Origin: Microbacterium suaedae | GTDB taxonomy: Bacteria > Actinomycetota > Actinomycetes > Actinomycetales > Microbacteriaceae | Length of the DNA: 64,000 bases | Assembly: GCF_003254645.1 (NCBI RefSeq) | Contig: NZ_PNFD01000001.1 | Coordinates: 1,116,001-1,180,000 of the forward strand | Reading direction: 5' to 3' | Part shown: positions 34,834-43,231 of the stretch, in pieces | Layout: the number at the start of each line of letters is the position of its first letter | Position numbering within the stretch: the stretch's first letter is position 1 | Made by a program: the position numbers and the translations under genes | The notes under the pieces: generated by a model | Database searches by the model: none | What the model saw: the letters and a program-made list of their open reading frames with translations, nothing else | Told to the model about the DNA's origin: nothing

Positions 34834-36039
34834 ATGAGCGCGGAACTCACGCTTCTCGCGGCCGACGGGTCCCTCTCGTCCGCCGCGCTCAACGAGGCGC
34901 CCGGATTCTCGAAGCCCGAGGGTGGCCTGCGATCGCGCGTCGCCTTCGCCGCGGCGCACGTCACGCCGATCGCCTGGGCAGATAACACCCCGGGGCAGCC
35001 GGCCGAGATCGACTGGGACGCGACGCTCGGCTTCCGCCGCGCCGTCTACTCCTGGGGGCTCGGCGTCGCCGACGCGATGGACACGGCCCAGCGCAATATG
35101 GGCCTCGACGCCGCCGCCGTGCGCGAGCTCATCGCCCGCAGCGCCGAGGTCGCGCGCGAGGAGGGCGGATCCGTCGCGGTCGGCGTCAACACCGACCACA
35201 TCGACGACGAGATCATCTCGATCGAGCAGATCATCGACGGCTACAAGAGCCAGCTGCACCACGCGGAGGAGCACGGGGCGATCCCCGTGTTCATGGCGAG
35301 CCGCCACCTCGCGCGCGTCGCAGAGTCGGCCGACGACTACCGTCGCGTCTACCGCGCCGTGCTCGCCGCAGCCACGACGCCCGTCGTGCTGCACTGGCTC
35401 GGCACGGCGTTCGATCCGCAGCTCGAGGGCTACTTCGGATCCACCGATTGGCGCGAGGCGTCGCAGGTCGTCGTCGACATCATCGGCGAGGATCCGTCGA
35501 AGGTGTCCGGCATCAAGATGAGCCTGCTCGATGCGGCCGCCGAGGTGTCGGTGCGCGAGCGCCTTCCCGAGGGCGTGCGCATGTACACGGGTGACGACTA
35601 CAACTACGTCGGGCTCATCGGTGGCGCCGACGTGCCGCAGGCCGAGCAGCCGGAGCGCGCAGCCGACACCGACCGCACGCACTCCGACGCGCTGCTCGGT
35701 GCGTTCGCCGCGATCACGCCCGTCGCCTCGGCGGCGATCCAGGCGCTCGACGCGGGCGATGCGGGCCGCTACTACGAGCTGCTCGCGCCGACCGAGGCGC
35801 TCAGCCGGCAGGTGTTCGCGGCACCTACGTTCTACTACAAGACGGGCGTGGCGTTCCTCGCGTGGCTGAACGGACACCAGACCGCCTTCCAGATGGTCGG
35901 CGGCCTGCACTCCGCGCGCAGCCTGCCGCACCTCAGCCGCATCGTCGAGCTCGCGAACGCCGCGCACGCGCTCGAGGATCCCGCCCTCGCGGCCCAGCGC
36001 TGGCACGACCACCTGCGCCTGAACGGAGTGGACGCATGA
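34834..36039 (+). CDS. DUF993-family protein (dihydrodipicolinate-synthase-like TIM barrel)
   Basis: 401 aa, cytoplasmic. Sequence features such as GVNTDHIDDE, GAIPVFMASRHLARVA, TPVVLHWLGTAFDPQLEGYFGS and GIKMSLLDA match the DUF993 family, which is related to class I aldolases of the DapA type. Lys in GIKMSLLD is a candidate Schiff-base lysine by position, an inference. It starts 4 nt after the Gfo/Idh stop and its end overlaps the next start (ATGA). An aldol cleavage step on an oxidised sugar is a reasonable but unproven role. Confidence 0.8.
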   Translation: MSAELTLLAADGSLSSAALNEAPGFSKPEGGLRSRVAFAAAHVTPIAWADNTPGQPAEIDWDATLGFRRAVYSWGLGVADAMDTAQRNMGLDAAAVRELIARSAEVAREEGGSVAVGVNTDHIDDEIISIEQIIDGYKSQLHHAEEHGAIPVFMASRHLARVAESADDYRRVYRAVLAAATTPVVLHWLGTAFDPQLEGYFGSTDWREASQVVVDIIGEDPSKVSGIKMSLLDAAAEVSVRERLPEGVRMYTGDDYNYVGLIGGADVPQAEQPERAADTDRTHSDALLGAFAAITPVASAAIQALDAGDAGRYYELLAPTEALSRQVFAAPTFYYKTGVAFLAWLNGHQTAFQMVGGLHSARSLPHLSRIVELANAAHALEDPALAAQRWHDHLRLNGVDA

Positions 36040-36926
36040 CGAGCCCGCACCCCCGCCTGTCGATCAATCAGGCGACGATCAAGTACACGACGGTCGCGCA
36101 GGCGATCGAGGTCACGACGGCCGCCGGTATCGGCGCGATCGGCCTCTGGCGCGAGCAGGTGCAGGAGGCGGGTCTCGACGAGTCGGTCAAGATGATCGCC
36201 GACTCGGGCCTGCGCTACTCGACGCACTGCCGTGGCGGCTGGTTCACCGCCGAGGAGGGCCCCGCACGCGTGGCCGCCCTCGACGACAACCGCGTCGCGA
36301 TCGACGAGACCGCGGCCCTCGCCGCCGCGGGCGCCGAGGGCTCGAAGGCGGCCCTGGTGATCGTCGTCGGAGGGCTGCCCGAAGGCTCCCGCGACCTCGT
36401 CGGCGCGCGCGAGCGCGTCCGCGACGCCGTCGCCCAGCTCGCTCCGCACGCCGAGGCGTCGGGAGTGCAGCTCGCCCTCGAGCCGCTGCACCCCATGTAC
36501 TGCAGCGATCGCGCCGTCCTGTCGACGCTCGACCAGGCCCTCGACATCGCGGGAGACTTCGCACCCGAGGTCGTCGGCGTGACGGTCGACACATTCCACC
36601 TGTGGTGGGATCCGCAGATCCTCGACAAGATCGCCCGCGCGGGCCGCGAGGGCCGCATCTCGTCGTATCAGGTGTGCGACTGGAAGACGCCGCTCGAGGC
36701 CGACAACCTCCTGTCGCGCCACTACCCCGGCGACGGCATGATCGACTTCGCGGACATGACCCGCGCCGTCGAGGAGGCCGGATACACGGGCGACGTCGAG
36801 GTCGAGCTGCTCAACCAGGCGATCTGGGATACGGATCCCGCCGAGGCCGTGCGCCGCACGGTCGCGGGCTTCGAGCGGGCCGTTGCCCCGCACCTGGCCG
36901 CAGCGCCGGTATCGTCTCAGGCATGA
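36036..36926 (+). CDS. Sugar phosphate isomerase/epimerase family protein
   Basis: 296-aa TIM barrel of the xylose-isomerase-like (AP endonuclease 2) superfamily. Metal-ligand positions can be read at LALEPLHPMY (Glu), VGVTVDTFHLWWDP (Asp, His), SYQVCDWK and VEVELLN (Glu). It is coupled to DUF993 by an ATGA overlap and to the LacI gene by another. It likely isomerises or epimerises the keto-sugar formed by the Gfo/Idh enzyme; the exact reaction is not deducible. Confidence 0.88.
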   Translation: MTSPHPRLSINQATIKYTTVAQAIEVTTAAGIGAIGLWREQVQEAGLDESVKMIADSGLRYSTHCRGGWFTAEEGPARVAALDDNRVAIDETAALAAAGAEGSKAALVIVVGGLPEGSRDLVGARERVRDAVAQLAPHAEASGVQLALEPLHPMYCSDRAVLSTLDQALDIAGDFAPEVVGVTVDTFHLWWDPQILDKIARAGREGRISSYQVCDWKTPLEADNLLSRHYPGDGMIDFADMTRAVEEAGYTGDVEVELLNQAIWDTDPAEAVRRTVAGFERAVAPHLAAAPVSSQA

Positions 36927-37966
36927 CGCCGACGCCTGTCTCCCGCACGACGACGAAGGCCGCGACGCTGCACGACGTCGCGCGGGAGGCGGGCGTCTCG
37001 CTCGCGACAGCCTCGCGGGTGCTCAACGGATCCACCCGCAAGGTCGCCGAGTCGTACCGCGAGCGCGTCGAGACCGCGGCCGCGACGCTCGGCTACTCGG
37101 CCAATCTCTCCGCCCAGGCGACCGCCCGCGGCACATCGGCCACCCTCGCGCTTCTCGTCGCGAACATCGCCGACTCCTACTTCTCGCAGATCGCCGCGGG
37201 CGTGGCCCACGCCGCCGACGACGAGAACCTCGTCGTCACGATCGGCATCACCGAGCGCTCGCCCGAACGCGAGGCCCAGCTCGTCCGCTCGCTGCGCGGA
37301 CAGCGCCCGCGCGGCATCGTGCTCGCCGCCTCTCGCGCGCACGTCGAGCAGAGCCCCGCGCTCACGCAGGCCCTCGCGTCGGTCGAGTCGTCCGGAGGCC
37401 GTATCGTCACCCTCGGCGCCCCGGCCGAGGGCGTCGACTCGCGCACCGTCGGCATCGACAACCGCGGCGGAACCCACGAACTCGGCTCGACCCTCGCCGC
37501 GCTCGGTTACCGGAAGGCCCTGATCCTCGCCGCTACGCGCGGGCTCGTCACGAGCGACGACCGCGTGGCGGGCTTCTCCGACGGCTTCACCGAGGGAGGC
37601 GGCGAGGCACCCCTCGTGCTGCGCGGAACGCTTTCGCGCGACGCGGGCTACGACCTCATGACGGCCGCCCTCGAGCGCGGCGTCTCGCCCGGCACCGTCG
37701 TCTTCGGCATCTCCGACGTCGTCGCCTTCGGCGCGATGTCAGCCATCCGCGACGCGGGCCGCGAGGTCGGCACCGACATCGCCGTCGCCGGCTTCGGCGA
37801 CATCGACACGGGACGCGACATCGTGCCCTCCCTCACGACCGCCCGCGCCCCGCTCGAGGAGGTCGGCCGACTCGCCGTCGAGGCCGTCACGGAGGACGAC
37901 TGGACGGATCCGGGCCTCCTCCCCGTGCGCGTCATCGTGCGCGACAGCACGCCGGCGCGCGACTAA
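36923..37966 (+). CDS. LacI-family transcriptional regulator
   Basis: 347-aa repressor with helix-turn-helix ATLHDVAREAGVSLATASRVLNGS (residues ~16-39) and a sugar-binding domain. It is the last gene of the operon, overlapping the isomerase stop by 4 nt, a layout that favours autoregulation through the AAGCGCTT operator at 33608. The same core at 11574 raises the possibility that this protein also represses the galactoside genes; a different LacI could do so. Confidence 0.93.
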   Translation: MTPTPVSRTTTKAATLHDVAREAGVSLATASRVLNGSTRKVAESYRERVETAAATLGYSANLSAQATARGTSATLALLVANIADSYFSQIAAGVAHAADDENLVVTIGITERSPEREAQLVRSLRGQRPRGIVLAASRAHVEQSPALTQALASVESSGGRIVTLGAPAEGVDSRTVGIDNRGGTHELGSTLAALGYRKALILAATRGLVTSDDRVAGFSDGFTEGGGEAPLVLRGTLSRDAGYDLMTAALERGVSPGTVVFGISDVVAFGAMSAIRDAGREVGTDIAVAGFGDIDTGRDIVPSLTTARAPLEEVGRLAVEAVTEDDWTDPGLLPVRVIVRDSTPARD

Positions 37967-38040
37967 GCCGGACCCGCGTCTGAAGCGGAGCGGCGCCATC
38001 TCACGCGGCCGCTGGCTCGGGCCTGGCGGGTGTGCTGGGC

Positions 38041-38778
38041 CTACGCCGCGTGGGTCCCGCGGCGGTCGGTGATCTCGAGCGGCGCGGGCGCCGGATCCGA
38101 TGCGTCCGACGCGTCCGACGCGTCGGCTTCGTCGTTGCCACGGATCTCGCGGTGCAGTCGCTCCATGCGCTCGTCGAGATCGCTGGCCGTGAACGCGGCC
38201 TCGCGCAGATCGTCGAGAAGGTGCTGCGGCACGCGCTTCTCGTACTTGTAGTAGATCTTGTGCTCGAGGCTGGCCCAGAAGTCCATCGCGATCGTGCGGA
38301 ACTGCACCTCAACGGGAACCCGCACGGTGCCGCGGGGCAGGAACACGGGCACCTCGACGACGGCGTGCAGACTCTTGTAGCCGTTCGGCTTCGGATCTGC
38401 GATGTAGTCCTTCACCGTGAGCACCCGGACATCATCCTGGCCGCAGAGGAGCTCGAACAGGCGGTAGGCGTCGCTCACGAAGCTGCACGTCACGCGCACG
38501 CCCGCAATGTCGGTGATCTCCTTGCGGATCGCGTTGAAGCTCGGCTCGACGCCGCGGCGCTGGATCTTCTCCAACATCGAGTCGACGCTCTTCACCCGGC
38601 TCGAAAGGTGCTCGATCGGATTGTGCGAGTGCTGGTGCTCGAAATCGTCGCGGAGGATCTCGAGCTTGGTCTCGATCTCGCGCATTCCAAACCGGTACTC
38701 GTTGAGGAACTGCTGCATCTCGTCGCGCAGCTCCCGGGCGAGTTCGATGACGCTGTCGTCGACCTGGACCTGAGGCAT
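38041..38778 (-). CDS. Small alarmone (ppGpp) synthetase, RelA/SpoT domain
   Basis: 245-aa stand-alone GTP pyrophosphokinase of the small alarmone synthetase type, without HD hydrolase, TGS or ACT domains. The synthetase core spans about residues 65-190 with GVRVTCSFVSDAYRLFELL, NGYKSLHAVVEVPV (KxxGYxSxH-type motif) and VEVQFRTIAMDFWASLEHKIYYK. The C-terminal tail is acidic and contains three Ala-Ser-Asp repeats encoded by 9-bp tandem repeats. TAGGGT lies 7 nt before the ATG, consistent with a leaderless mRNA. It produces (p)ppGpp under envelope or nutrient stress in related systems. Confidence 0.93.
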   Translation of the reverse strand: MPQVQVDDSVIELARELRDEMQQFLNEYRFGMREIETKLEILRDDFEHQHSHNPIEHLSSRVKSVDSMLEKIQRRGVEPSFNAIRKEITDIAGVRVTCSFVSDAYRLFELLCGQDDVRVLTVKDYIADPKPNGYKSLHAVVEVPVFLPRGTVRVPVEVQFRTIAMDFWASLEHKIYYKYEKRVPQHLLDDLREAAFTASDLDERMERLHREIRGNDEADASDASDASDPAPAPLEITDRRGTHAA

Positions 38779-38791
38779 GGTGACGACCCTA
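38776..38791 (-). promoter_or_regulatory. -10 box of the alarmone synthetase gene
   Basis: TAGGGT (38791-38786) is seven bases upstream of the ATG with no ribosome binding site between. A leaderless transcript is likely. Confidence 0.5.
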
Positions 38792-38884
38792 CGTCCGTGG
38801 CCTGCGCGGCGCTATGGGATCCCTATGCGTAGGCCGAAGGGCCGTACGTCGCTCGACCGGTTCCCACCGTTCTCTGGCCGACGC

Positions 38885-38899
38885 TAGCCTCACACCATG
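38885..38899 (+). promoter_or_regulatory. -10 box of the type B carboxylesterase gene
   Basis: TAGCCT (38885-38890) lies six bases before ATG 38897 and no Shine-Dalgarno sequence is visible, so transcription probably begins at the start codon. It is divergent from the alarmone synthetase promoter, 93 nt away. Confidence 0.5.
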
Positions 38900-40396
38900 G
38901 CGTTGAATGCTGCCCGCGAGATCCGCGGCGTGCCCCTCATCGACGCGCGCAACGCGCCACCGTCCGACCGTGCAGATCCGGTCGTCGCCACCTCGGCGGG
39001 TCGCGTCAGGGGTTTCTGGCGGGGCGCCTGCGCGACGTTCACGGGGATCCCATACGCCGCACCGCCCGTGGGCGAGCACGCGTTCCTCGCGCCGGTTCCG
39101 CACCCGCCGTGGGACGGCGTGCGGGACGCGACGCGGCAGGGGGCCACGCCGCAGAAGGGCGACCACGGTGTGACGCTCATCCCCGAGCCGAGCGTGCCGG
39201 GCACGTCGACTCTCAACGTCAACGTCTTCTCACCCGATCCGTCCCCGGACGCGAAGCTCCCCGTGCTCGTCTATATTCACGGCGGCGCATACTCTTCTGG
39301 GTCGATCGCCAGCCCCTGGTACGACGGCGCCGCGTTCGCCCGCGACGGCGTCGTGACGGTCACGATCTCGTACCGGATCGCCTTCGCCGGATTCGGCTGG
39401 ATCCGTGACGCGCCGCAGAACCGCGGCGTGCGCGACTGGATCCTTGCGCTCGAATGGGTGCAGGAGAACATCCGAGCGTTCGGCGGCAACCCCGGCCGCG
39501 TGACGATCGCCGGCCAGTCGGCGGGCGGCGGCGCCGTGCTCACCCTCCTGGGGATCCCTGCAGCGCACGATCTGTTTCATGCCGCCTGGAGCATGTCTCC
39601 GACCCTCGCCGTTCTCGGCGCGGACGAGGCGCGCAGCCTCGGCGACGAGATCGCGGCCGACGCCGGCGCCCGGAACACCCCGGAGCAGCTCGCGGCCCTC
39701 GGCCGCGGAGTGCTCGCGCAGGCGCAGAGGCCGCACATCGCGGGTCGCACCGGCCTGCCCGGCGTCCGTCGCACGGTCGAGCGCGGGCTGCACATCGGCC
39801 CCGTCGTCGACGGCGAGCTCATCGATCGCCCGACGCTCACGGCTCTGCGCGGCGGGCTCGGATCCGACAAGCCGCTCGTCGTCGGCGCGACCGACGACGA
39901 GTTCACGATGGTGCTCGATCCCTACGCCCAGGTGCTGCGCTGGCTGCCCGCGCCCGCGATCCTGCGCCTCATCGGGCTCGGCGGCTCACGCGGGCGTGCC
40001 TATCGCCGCGCGAACCCGCACCTCACCGAAACGGTGCGCACCGTGGGGCGCTACGTCAGCGACATGGTGTTCCGGCGCCACGTTCGCCGCGTCGCCGACG
40101 CACGGCCCGCCGAGACGACCTGGACCTACCGCTTCTCGTGGCCGTCGCCCACGATGCGGTGGTCGCTGCACTGCCTCGACGTGCCGTTCTTCTTCGACGT
40201 GCTCGGCGCGCACGGCGTCGACGTCATCGCGGGCGCCGCGCCACCGCAGGAGCTCGCCGACGAGATCCACGGATCCGCCGTGCGCTTCGTCGCGACACAC
40301 GAGGCGCCGTGGGAACCGTGGCCCGCCTCCCGCATCTTCGACGTCCCCACCCGCACCGAGCTCGGATCCTACGAAGGCACCCGCCCGCTCGGGTGA
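38897..40396 (+). CDS. Carboxylesterase, type B
   Basis: 499-aa alpha/beta-hydrolase of the para-nitrobenzyl esterase type, no signal peptide. The oxyanion-hole motif is YIHGGAYSSGS (about residues 126-136), and nucleophile Ser208 is in AGQSAGG. FTGIPYAAPPVGE is the usual N-terminal signature. It hydrolyses carboxylic esters; the natural substrate is unknown. The gene ends 3 nt before a perfect 69-nt palindrome that separates it from the convergent vapC. Confidence 0.93.
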   Translation: MALNAAREIRGVPLIDARNAPPSDRADPVVATSAGRVRGFWRGACATFTGIPYAAPPVGEHAFLAPVPHPPWDGVRDATRQGATPQKGDHGVTLIPEPSVPGTSTLNVNVFSPDPSPDAKLPVLVYIHGGAYSSGSIASPWYDGAAFARDGVVTVTISYRIAFAGFGWIRDAPQNRGVRDWILALEWVQENIRAFGGNPGRVTIAGQSAGGGAVLTLLGIPAAHDLFHAAWSMSPTLAVLGADEARSLGDEIAADAGARNTPEQLAALGRGVLAQAQRPHIAGRTGLPGVRRTVERGLHIGPVVDGELIDRPTLTALRGGLGSDKPLVVGATDDEFTMVLDPYAQVLRWLPAPAILRLIGLGGSRGRAYRRANPHLTETVRTVGRYVSDMVFRRHVRRVADARPAETTWTYRFSWPSPTMRWSLHCLDVPFFFDVLGAHGVDVIAGAAPPQELADEIHGSAVRFVATHEAPWEPWPASRIFDVPTRTELGSYEGTRPLG

Positions 40397-40398
40397 GC

Positions 40399-40467
40399 GC
40401 AAGTCCACAAGTCTTCGTCGAGTCCGCTGCAAGTTGCAGCGGACTCGACGAAGACTTGTGGACTTGC
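40399..40467. repeat. Perfect 69-nt palindrome between convergent genes
   Basis: Arms of 34 nt are exact reverse complements around a single central G (outer part GCAAGTCCACAAGTCTTCG, inner CCGCTGCAA). It lies between the esterase stop and vapC stop and could act as a bidirectional terminator, although no T-tract adjoins it. It is the most perfect palindrome in the window, suggesting a recent insertion. Confidence 0.9.
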
Positions 40468-40480
40468 CTGGCGACTGTCG

Positions 40481-40915
40481 TCAGGATCCGGCGGTCGCGC
40501 GCAGGGGATCGATGCGGCGCAGGCCGGGGATCTCGTCAAACGCCGCGTCCGAGGAGGCGATCGTCTCGATTCCGTACGCAAGCGCCGTGGCCGCGTGCAC
40601 GGCGTCTCGGCCACGGATGCTCGTCTTCTCAACGAGATCGAGCGACAGTTCGAGCACCTCGTGGTCGAAGTTCAGGACGATGAAGAGCGGCACGATCCTC
40701 CGTGCCGCAGCCGCGGCTACCGCGCGGTCGTCGCGCCGGAGCCGGTGGAACACGACCTCCTGGATCATCTCGGTGCTTGCATACGCCCGCCCCGAGCCCG
40801 CCCAGAGATCGTCGAGAAATGCTCGACAGATGTCCCGCTGCGGCTGCACGTCCCCCAGCGCGTGGAGGACGACCGTCGCGTCGACGAGGACCGCATCATT
40901 TCCCATCGGGTTCAC
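40481..40915 (-). CDS. vapC: PIN-domain toxin VapC
   Basis: 144-aa PIN-domain ribonuclease. Acidic catalytic residues can be read at Asp12 (VLVDATVVLHAL), Glu53 (TEMIQEVVFHR), Asp104 (IRGRDAVHAAT) and Asp123/Asp127 (ASSDAAFDEI). ATG 40915 overlaps the antitoxin stop by 4 nt; ATG 40906 is an alternative. VapC enzymes cleave tRNA or rRNA when free of antitoxin; the target here is unknown. Confidence 0.92.
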   Translation of the reverse strand: MNPMGNDAVLVDATVVLHALGDVQPQRDICRAFLDDLWAGSGRAYASTEMIQEVVFHRLRRDDRAVAAAAARRIVPLFIVLNFDHEVLELSLDLVEKTSIRGRDAVHAATALAYGIETIASSDAAFDEIPGLRRIDPLRATAGS

Positions 40916-41187
40916 GAGATGTCACGCAAGGCCGGCCTGTCGTTCAGGTCATCCTTGTGGGCTTCCCAGTACTCCGGAGTGATCCCCGGACTGGGATTCG
41001 CATCGGCCCACGCCCACAGCCGCTTCGCCGCCGCTCGCGCATCGACCCTCTTCCGGTCCATCCACCCGTCGACCGCCTCGCGGATGAAGGCGCCGACGCT
41101 CATGTGCTGACGTGCCGCCTCCGCCTGGATCCGCTCATACTGCTCGGCTTCGAACAGCACCTGAACCCGCTTCTCCAATGTCGCCAT
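40912..41187 (-). CDS. vapB: Antitoxin VapB, ribbon-helix-helix type
   Basis: 91-aa antitoxin. An N-terminal ribbon-helix-helix (KRVQVLFEAEQYERIQAEAARQHMSVGAFIREAV) binds DNA, and a Trp/Asp-rich C-terminal tail (RLWAWADANPS) would wrap the toxin. The longer frame from 41214 would cross the promoter; ATG 41187 is chosen because -10 TACGAT ends six bases upstream. It is translationally coupled to vapC and probably autoregulated through the 20-bp palindrome at 41206. Confidence 0.9.
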   Translation of the reverse strand: MATLEKRVQVLFEAEQYERIQAEAARQHMSVGAFIREAVDGWMDRKRVDARAAAKRLWAWADANPSPGITPEYWEAHKDDLNDRPALRDIS

Positions 41188-41237
41188 GGCGCCATCGTAC
41201 GCCGACCTGCACATGCATGTGCAGGCCTGTGCATAAC
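41185..41237 (-). promoter_or_regulatory. vapBC promoter and operator
   Basis: CCTGCACATGCATGTGCAGG (41206-41225) is a perfect 20-bp palindrome. Reading leftward it is followed by TACGAT (41199-41194) and, six bases later, the vapB ATG, so the operator covers the -35 region and the mRNA is probably leaderless. A related half-site CCTGTGCAT follows at 41226. This is a textbook arrangement for autorepression by the VapBC complex. Confidence 0.75.
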
Positions 41238-41242
41238 CTTCG

Positions 41243-42232
41243 CTACGCCAGTTCGGGGATGACCTTCTTCTCGAACAGCTCGACGCCTGCCGTGTCGTAC
41301 GCCATCTCGGGGAAGTAGGCGATCGTGTAGTCGACGCCCGCCGCCTTCATCGCGTGCAGGTGCTCCGTGACCTGCTCGACCGTCCCGACGGTGGGGACGT
41401 CGGCGCCGTAGTTCTTCATCGCTCCCTCGTACTTCTCACCGAGGTGCGGCTTGAGACGCGCGCCGACCGCCGCGACGCGGTCGGCGACCTCGGCCTCGGT
41501 CTCGCCGATGATGACGTTGATGTCGGTCGTGCGAGTGATCTCCGTGTGGTCGCGTCCGAGCGCATCGCAGTGCCCGCGCAGCACCTGGTCCTTGTGGCGG
41601 AAGGTCTCGATGTCGCCGCCCGCGAAGTTCGTGTACTGGGCGTACTTCGCGGCAATCTTGAGGGTCACCTTCTCGCCGCCGCCGGCGATCCAGAACGGGA
41701 TCGCGGGATCCTGCAGCGGCTGCGGCTGCACGATCGCGCCATCGACCTGGAAGTAGCGGCCGTCGAGCGTCGCGGATCCGGTCTCCCACGCCTGCTTCAT
41801 GATCTCGACGCCCTCGCGCAGCGCGCGCAGGCGATCGGGCACCTCGGGGAATCCGTAGCCGTACGCGCGCCACTCGTGCTCGTACCAGCCGCCGCCGATG
41901 CCCATCTCGAGACGGCCATTCGACACGTGGTCCACTGTCGCCGCGACCTTCGCGAGGTACGCCGGGTTGCGGTATCCCATGCACGTGCACATCTGGCCGA
42001 GGCGGATGCGGCTCGTCGACGCGGCGAACGCCGACATCAGCGTCCACGCCTCGTGCGTCGCCTCCTCGCTCGGCACCGGCGTCGTGTGGAAGTGGTCGTA
42101 GACCCAGATCGACTCCCACGGGCCGTCGTCGGCGCGCTGCGCGAGGCCTCGCATCGTGTTCCACTGCTCGGCCGGATCGATGCCGACGAGGTCGAATCGC
42201 CAGCCCTGAGGAATGAAGGTTCCGAAACGCAT
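41243..42232 (-). CDS. LLM-class flavin/F420-dependent oxidoreductase
   Basis: 329-aa luciferase-like monooxygenase-fold protein. The N-terminal strand MRFGTFIPQG, the segment LGQMCTCMGYRNPAYLAKVAATVDHVSNGRLEMGIGGGWYEHEWRAYG (core GRLEMGIGGGWYE) and PLQDPAIPFWIAGGG match actinobacterial F420-dependent members. Substrate unknown. TAGCCT lies six bases before the ATG, so the mRNA is probably leaderless. Confidence 0.92.
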   Translation of the reverse strand: MRFGTFIPQGWRFDLVGIDPAEQWNTMRGLAQRADDGPWESIWVYDHFHTTPVPSEEATHEAWTLMSAFAASTSRIRLGQMCTCMGYRNPAYLAKVAATVDHVSNGRLEMGIGGGWYEHEWRAYGYGFPEVPDRLRALREGVEIMKQAWETGSATLDGRYFQVDGAIVQPQPLQDPAIPFWIAGGGEKVTLKIAAKYAQYTNFAGGDIETFRHKDQVLRGHCDALGRDHTEITRTTDINVIIGETEAEVADRVAAVGARLKPHLGEKYEGAMKNYGADVPTVGTVEQVTEHLHAMKAAGVDYTIAYFPEMAYDTAGVELFEKKVIPELA

Positions 42233-42244
42233 GCGGTCAGGCTA
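42230..42244 (-). promoter_or_regulatory. -10 box of the LLM oxidoreductase gene
   Basis: TAGCCT (42244-42239) is six bases upstream of the ATG. The hexamer and spacing equal those of the esterase promoter at 38885. Confidence 0.5.
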
Positions 42245-42283
42245 GCGGTACGCGGGCGGTCCCGGCACGAGCGGGAACGTCCC

Positions 42284-43231
42284 CTACCGGATCACGACGG
42301 CGTGGGGCATGCGCTCCTGCATCACCTCGATGGCGCGGGGGCTTCCGTCGACGAGCACGGCCTGCCTGCCGAGACGGCTCGCGACGGCGCCCGTCGTGCC
42401 GGATCCCGCGAAGAAATCGAGCACACGGTCGCCCGGCCGCGTGGACGCCTTGATCATGCGCGCGAGGATCCCCTCGGGCTTCTGCGTCGGATACCCCGTG
42501 CGCTCGGATCCGCCCGTCGGCACGATCGTGTGCCACCAGACGTCCGTCGGCAGCTTGCCGCGCGCGGCCTTCTCGGCATCGACGAGACCGGGCGCCATAT
42601 AGGGCTCGCGATCGACCGCATCGGAGTCGAAGTGGTACTTGTCGGGATCCTTGACGTACACGAGGATCGTGTCGTGCTTCGTGGGCCAACGCGAGCGACT
42701 CTTCGCGCCGTAGTCGTACGCCCACACGATCTCGTTGAGGAAGTGGTCGCGGCCGAAGACGGCGTCGAGCATCACCTTCGCGTAGTGCGCCTCACGGTAG
42801 TCGAGGTGCAGGTAGAGAGTGCCGTCCTCGGCGAGCAGGCGCCACGCCTCGCTCAAACGCGGTTCGAGGAACGCCCAGTAGTCGTCGAAGCGGTCGTCGA
42901 ACGTCGTGAGGGTCTGGCGGATCCGCTCGTACTTGCGCCCGTGGAATCCGTTCCAGACGGGGTTCTCCGTCGCGTTCAGGAAGTCGTCGCCGAAGAGGGC
43001 GTCATCGGCATCGTCGTCCACCGAATCCACGTGCACGGCGTCGGGCGCGTGGTTCGCGCGCTGCGTCGTGTGCTGGCGTTTCCGCCCCGTGTTGAAGGGC
43101 GGATCCAGATAGATCATCGTGAAGGCGCCGTCAGGCAGCGTTCGGGTGACCTCGAGATTGTCGCCGTGGTGGATCGCGACGGGCGCGCCTCGGCTGAGGC
43201 CCCTCTGCGGGGCAGAATCGGCGATCGTCAC
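42284..43231 (-). CDS. Orphan DNA adenine methyltransferase, beta class
   Basis: 315-aa site-specific methyltransferase. Catalytic motif IV is Asp43-Pro-Pro-Phe in IYLDPPFNTG, and the AdoMet motif I is FAGSG (residues ~274-278) near the C-terminus, so the order is beta. TQKPEG is motif X. DPPF indicates N6-adenine methylation. No restriction gene is adjacent. The GTG start at 43231 overlaps the lipoate ligase stop by 4 nt. Target sequence unknown; an epigenetic or housekeeping role is possible. Confidence 0.9.
   Translation of the reverse strand: MTIADSAPQRGLSRGAPVAIHHGDNLEVTRTLPDGAFTMIYLDPPFNTGRKRQHTTQRANHAPDAVHVDSVDDDADDALFGDDFLNATENPVWNGFHGRKYERIRQTLTTFDDRFDDYWAFLEPRLSEAWRLLAEDGTLYLHLDYREAHYAKVMLDAVFGRDHFLNEIVWAYDYGAKSRSRWPTKHDTILVYVKDPDKYHFDSDAVDREPYMAPGLVDAEKAARGKLPTDVWWHTIVPTGGSERTGYPTQKPEGILARMIKASTRPGDRVLDFFAGSGTTGAVASRLGRQAVLVDGSPRAIEVMQERMPHAVVIR

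Noticed and set aside
37967..38040. Possible small RNA or terminator between LacI and the alarmone synthetase
   Set aside because: No stable symmetrical stem or promoter could be found; the stretch appears to be plain convergent spacer.
40399..40467. CRISPR-like or attachment-site interpretation of the 69-nt palindrome
   Set aside because: There is no repeated spacing, no cas gene, no integrase and no tRNA nearby.
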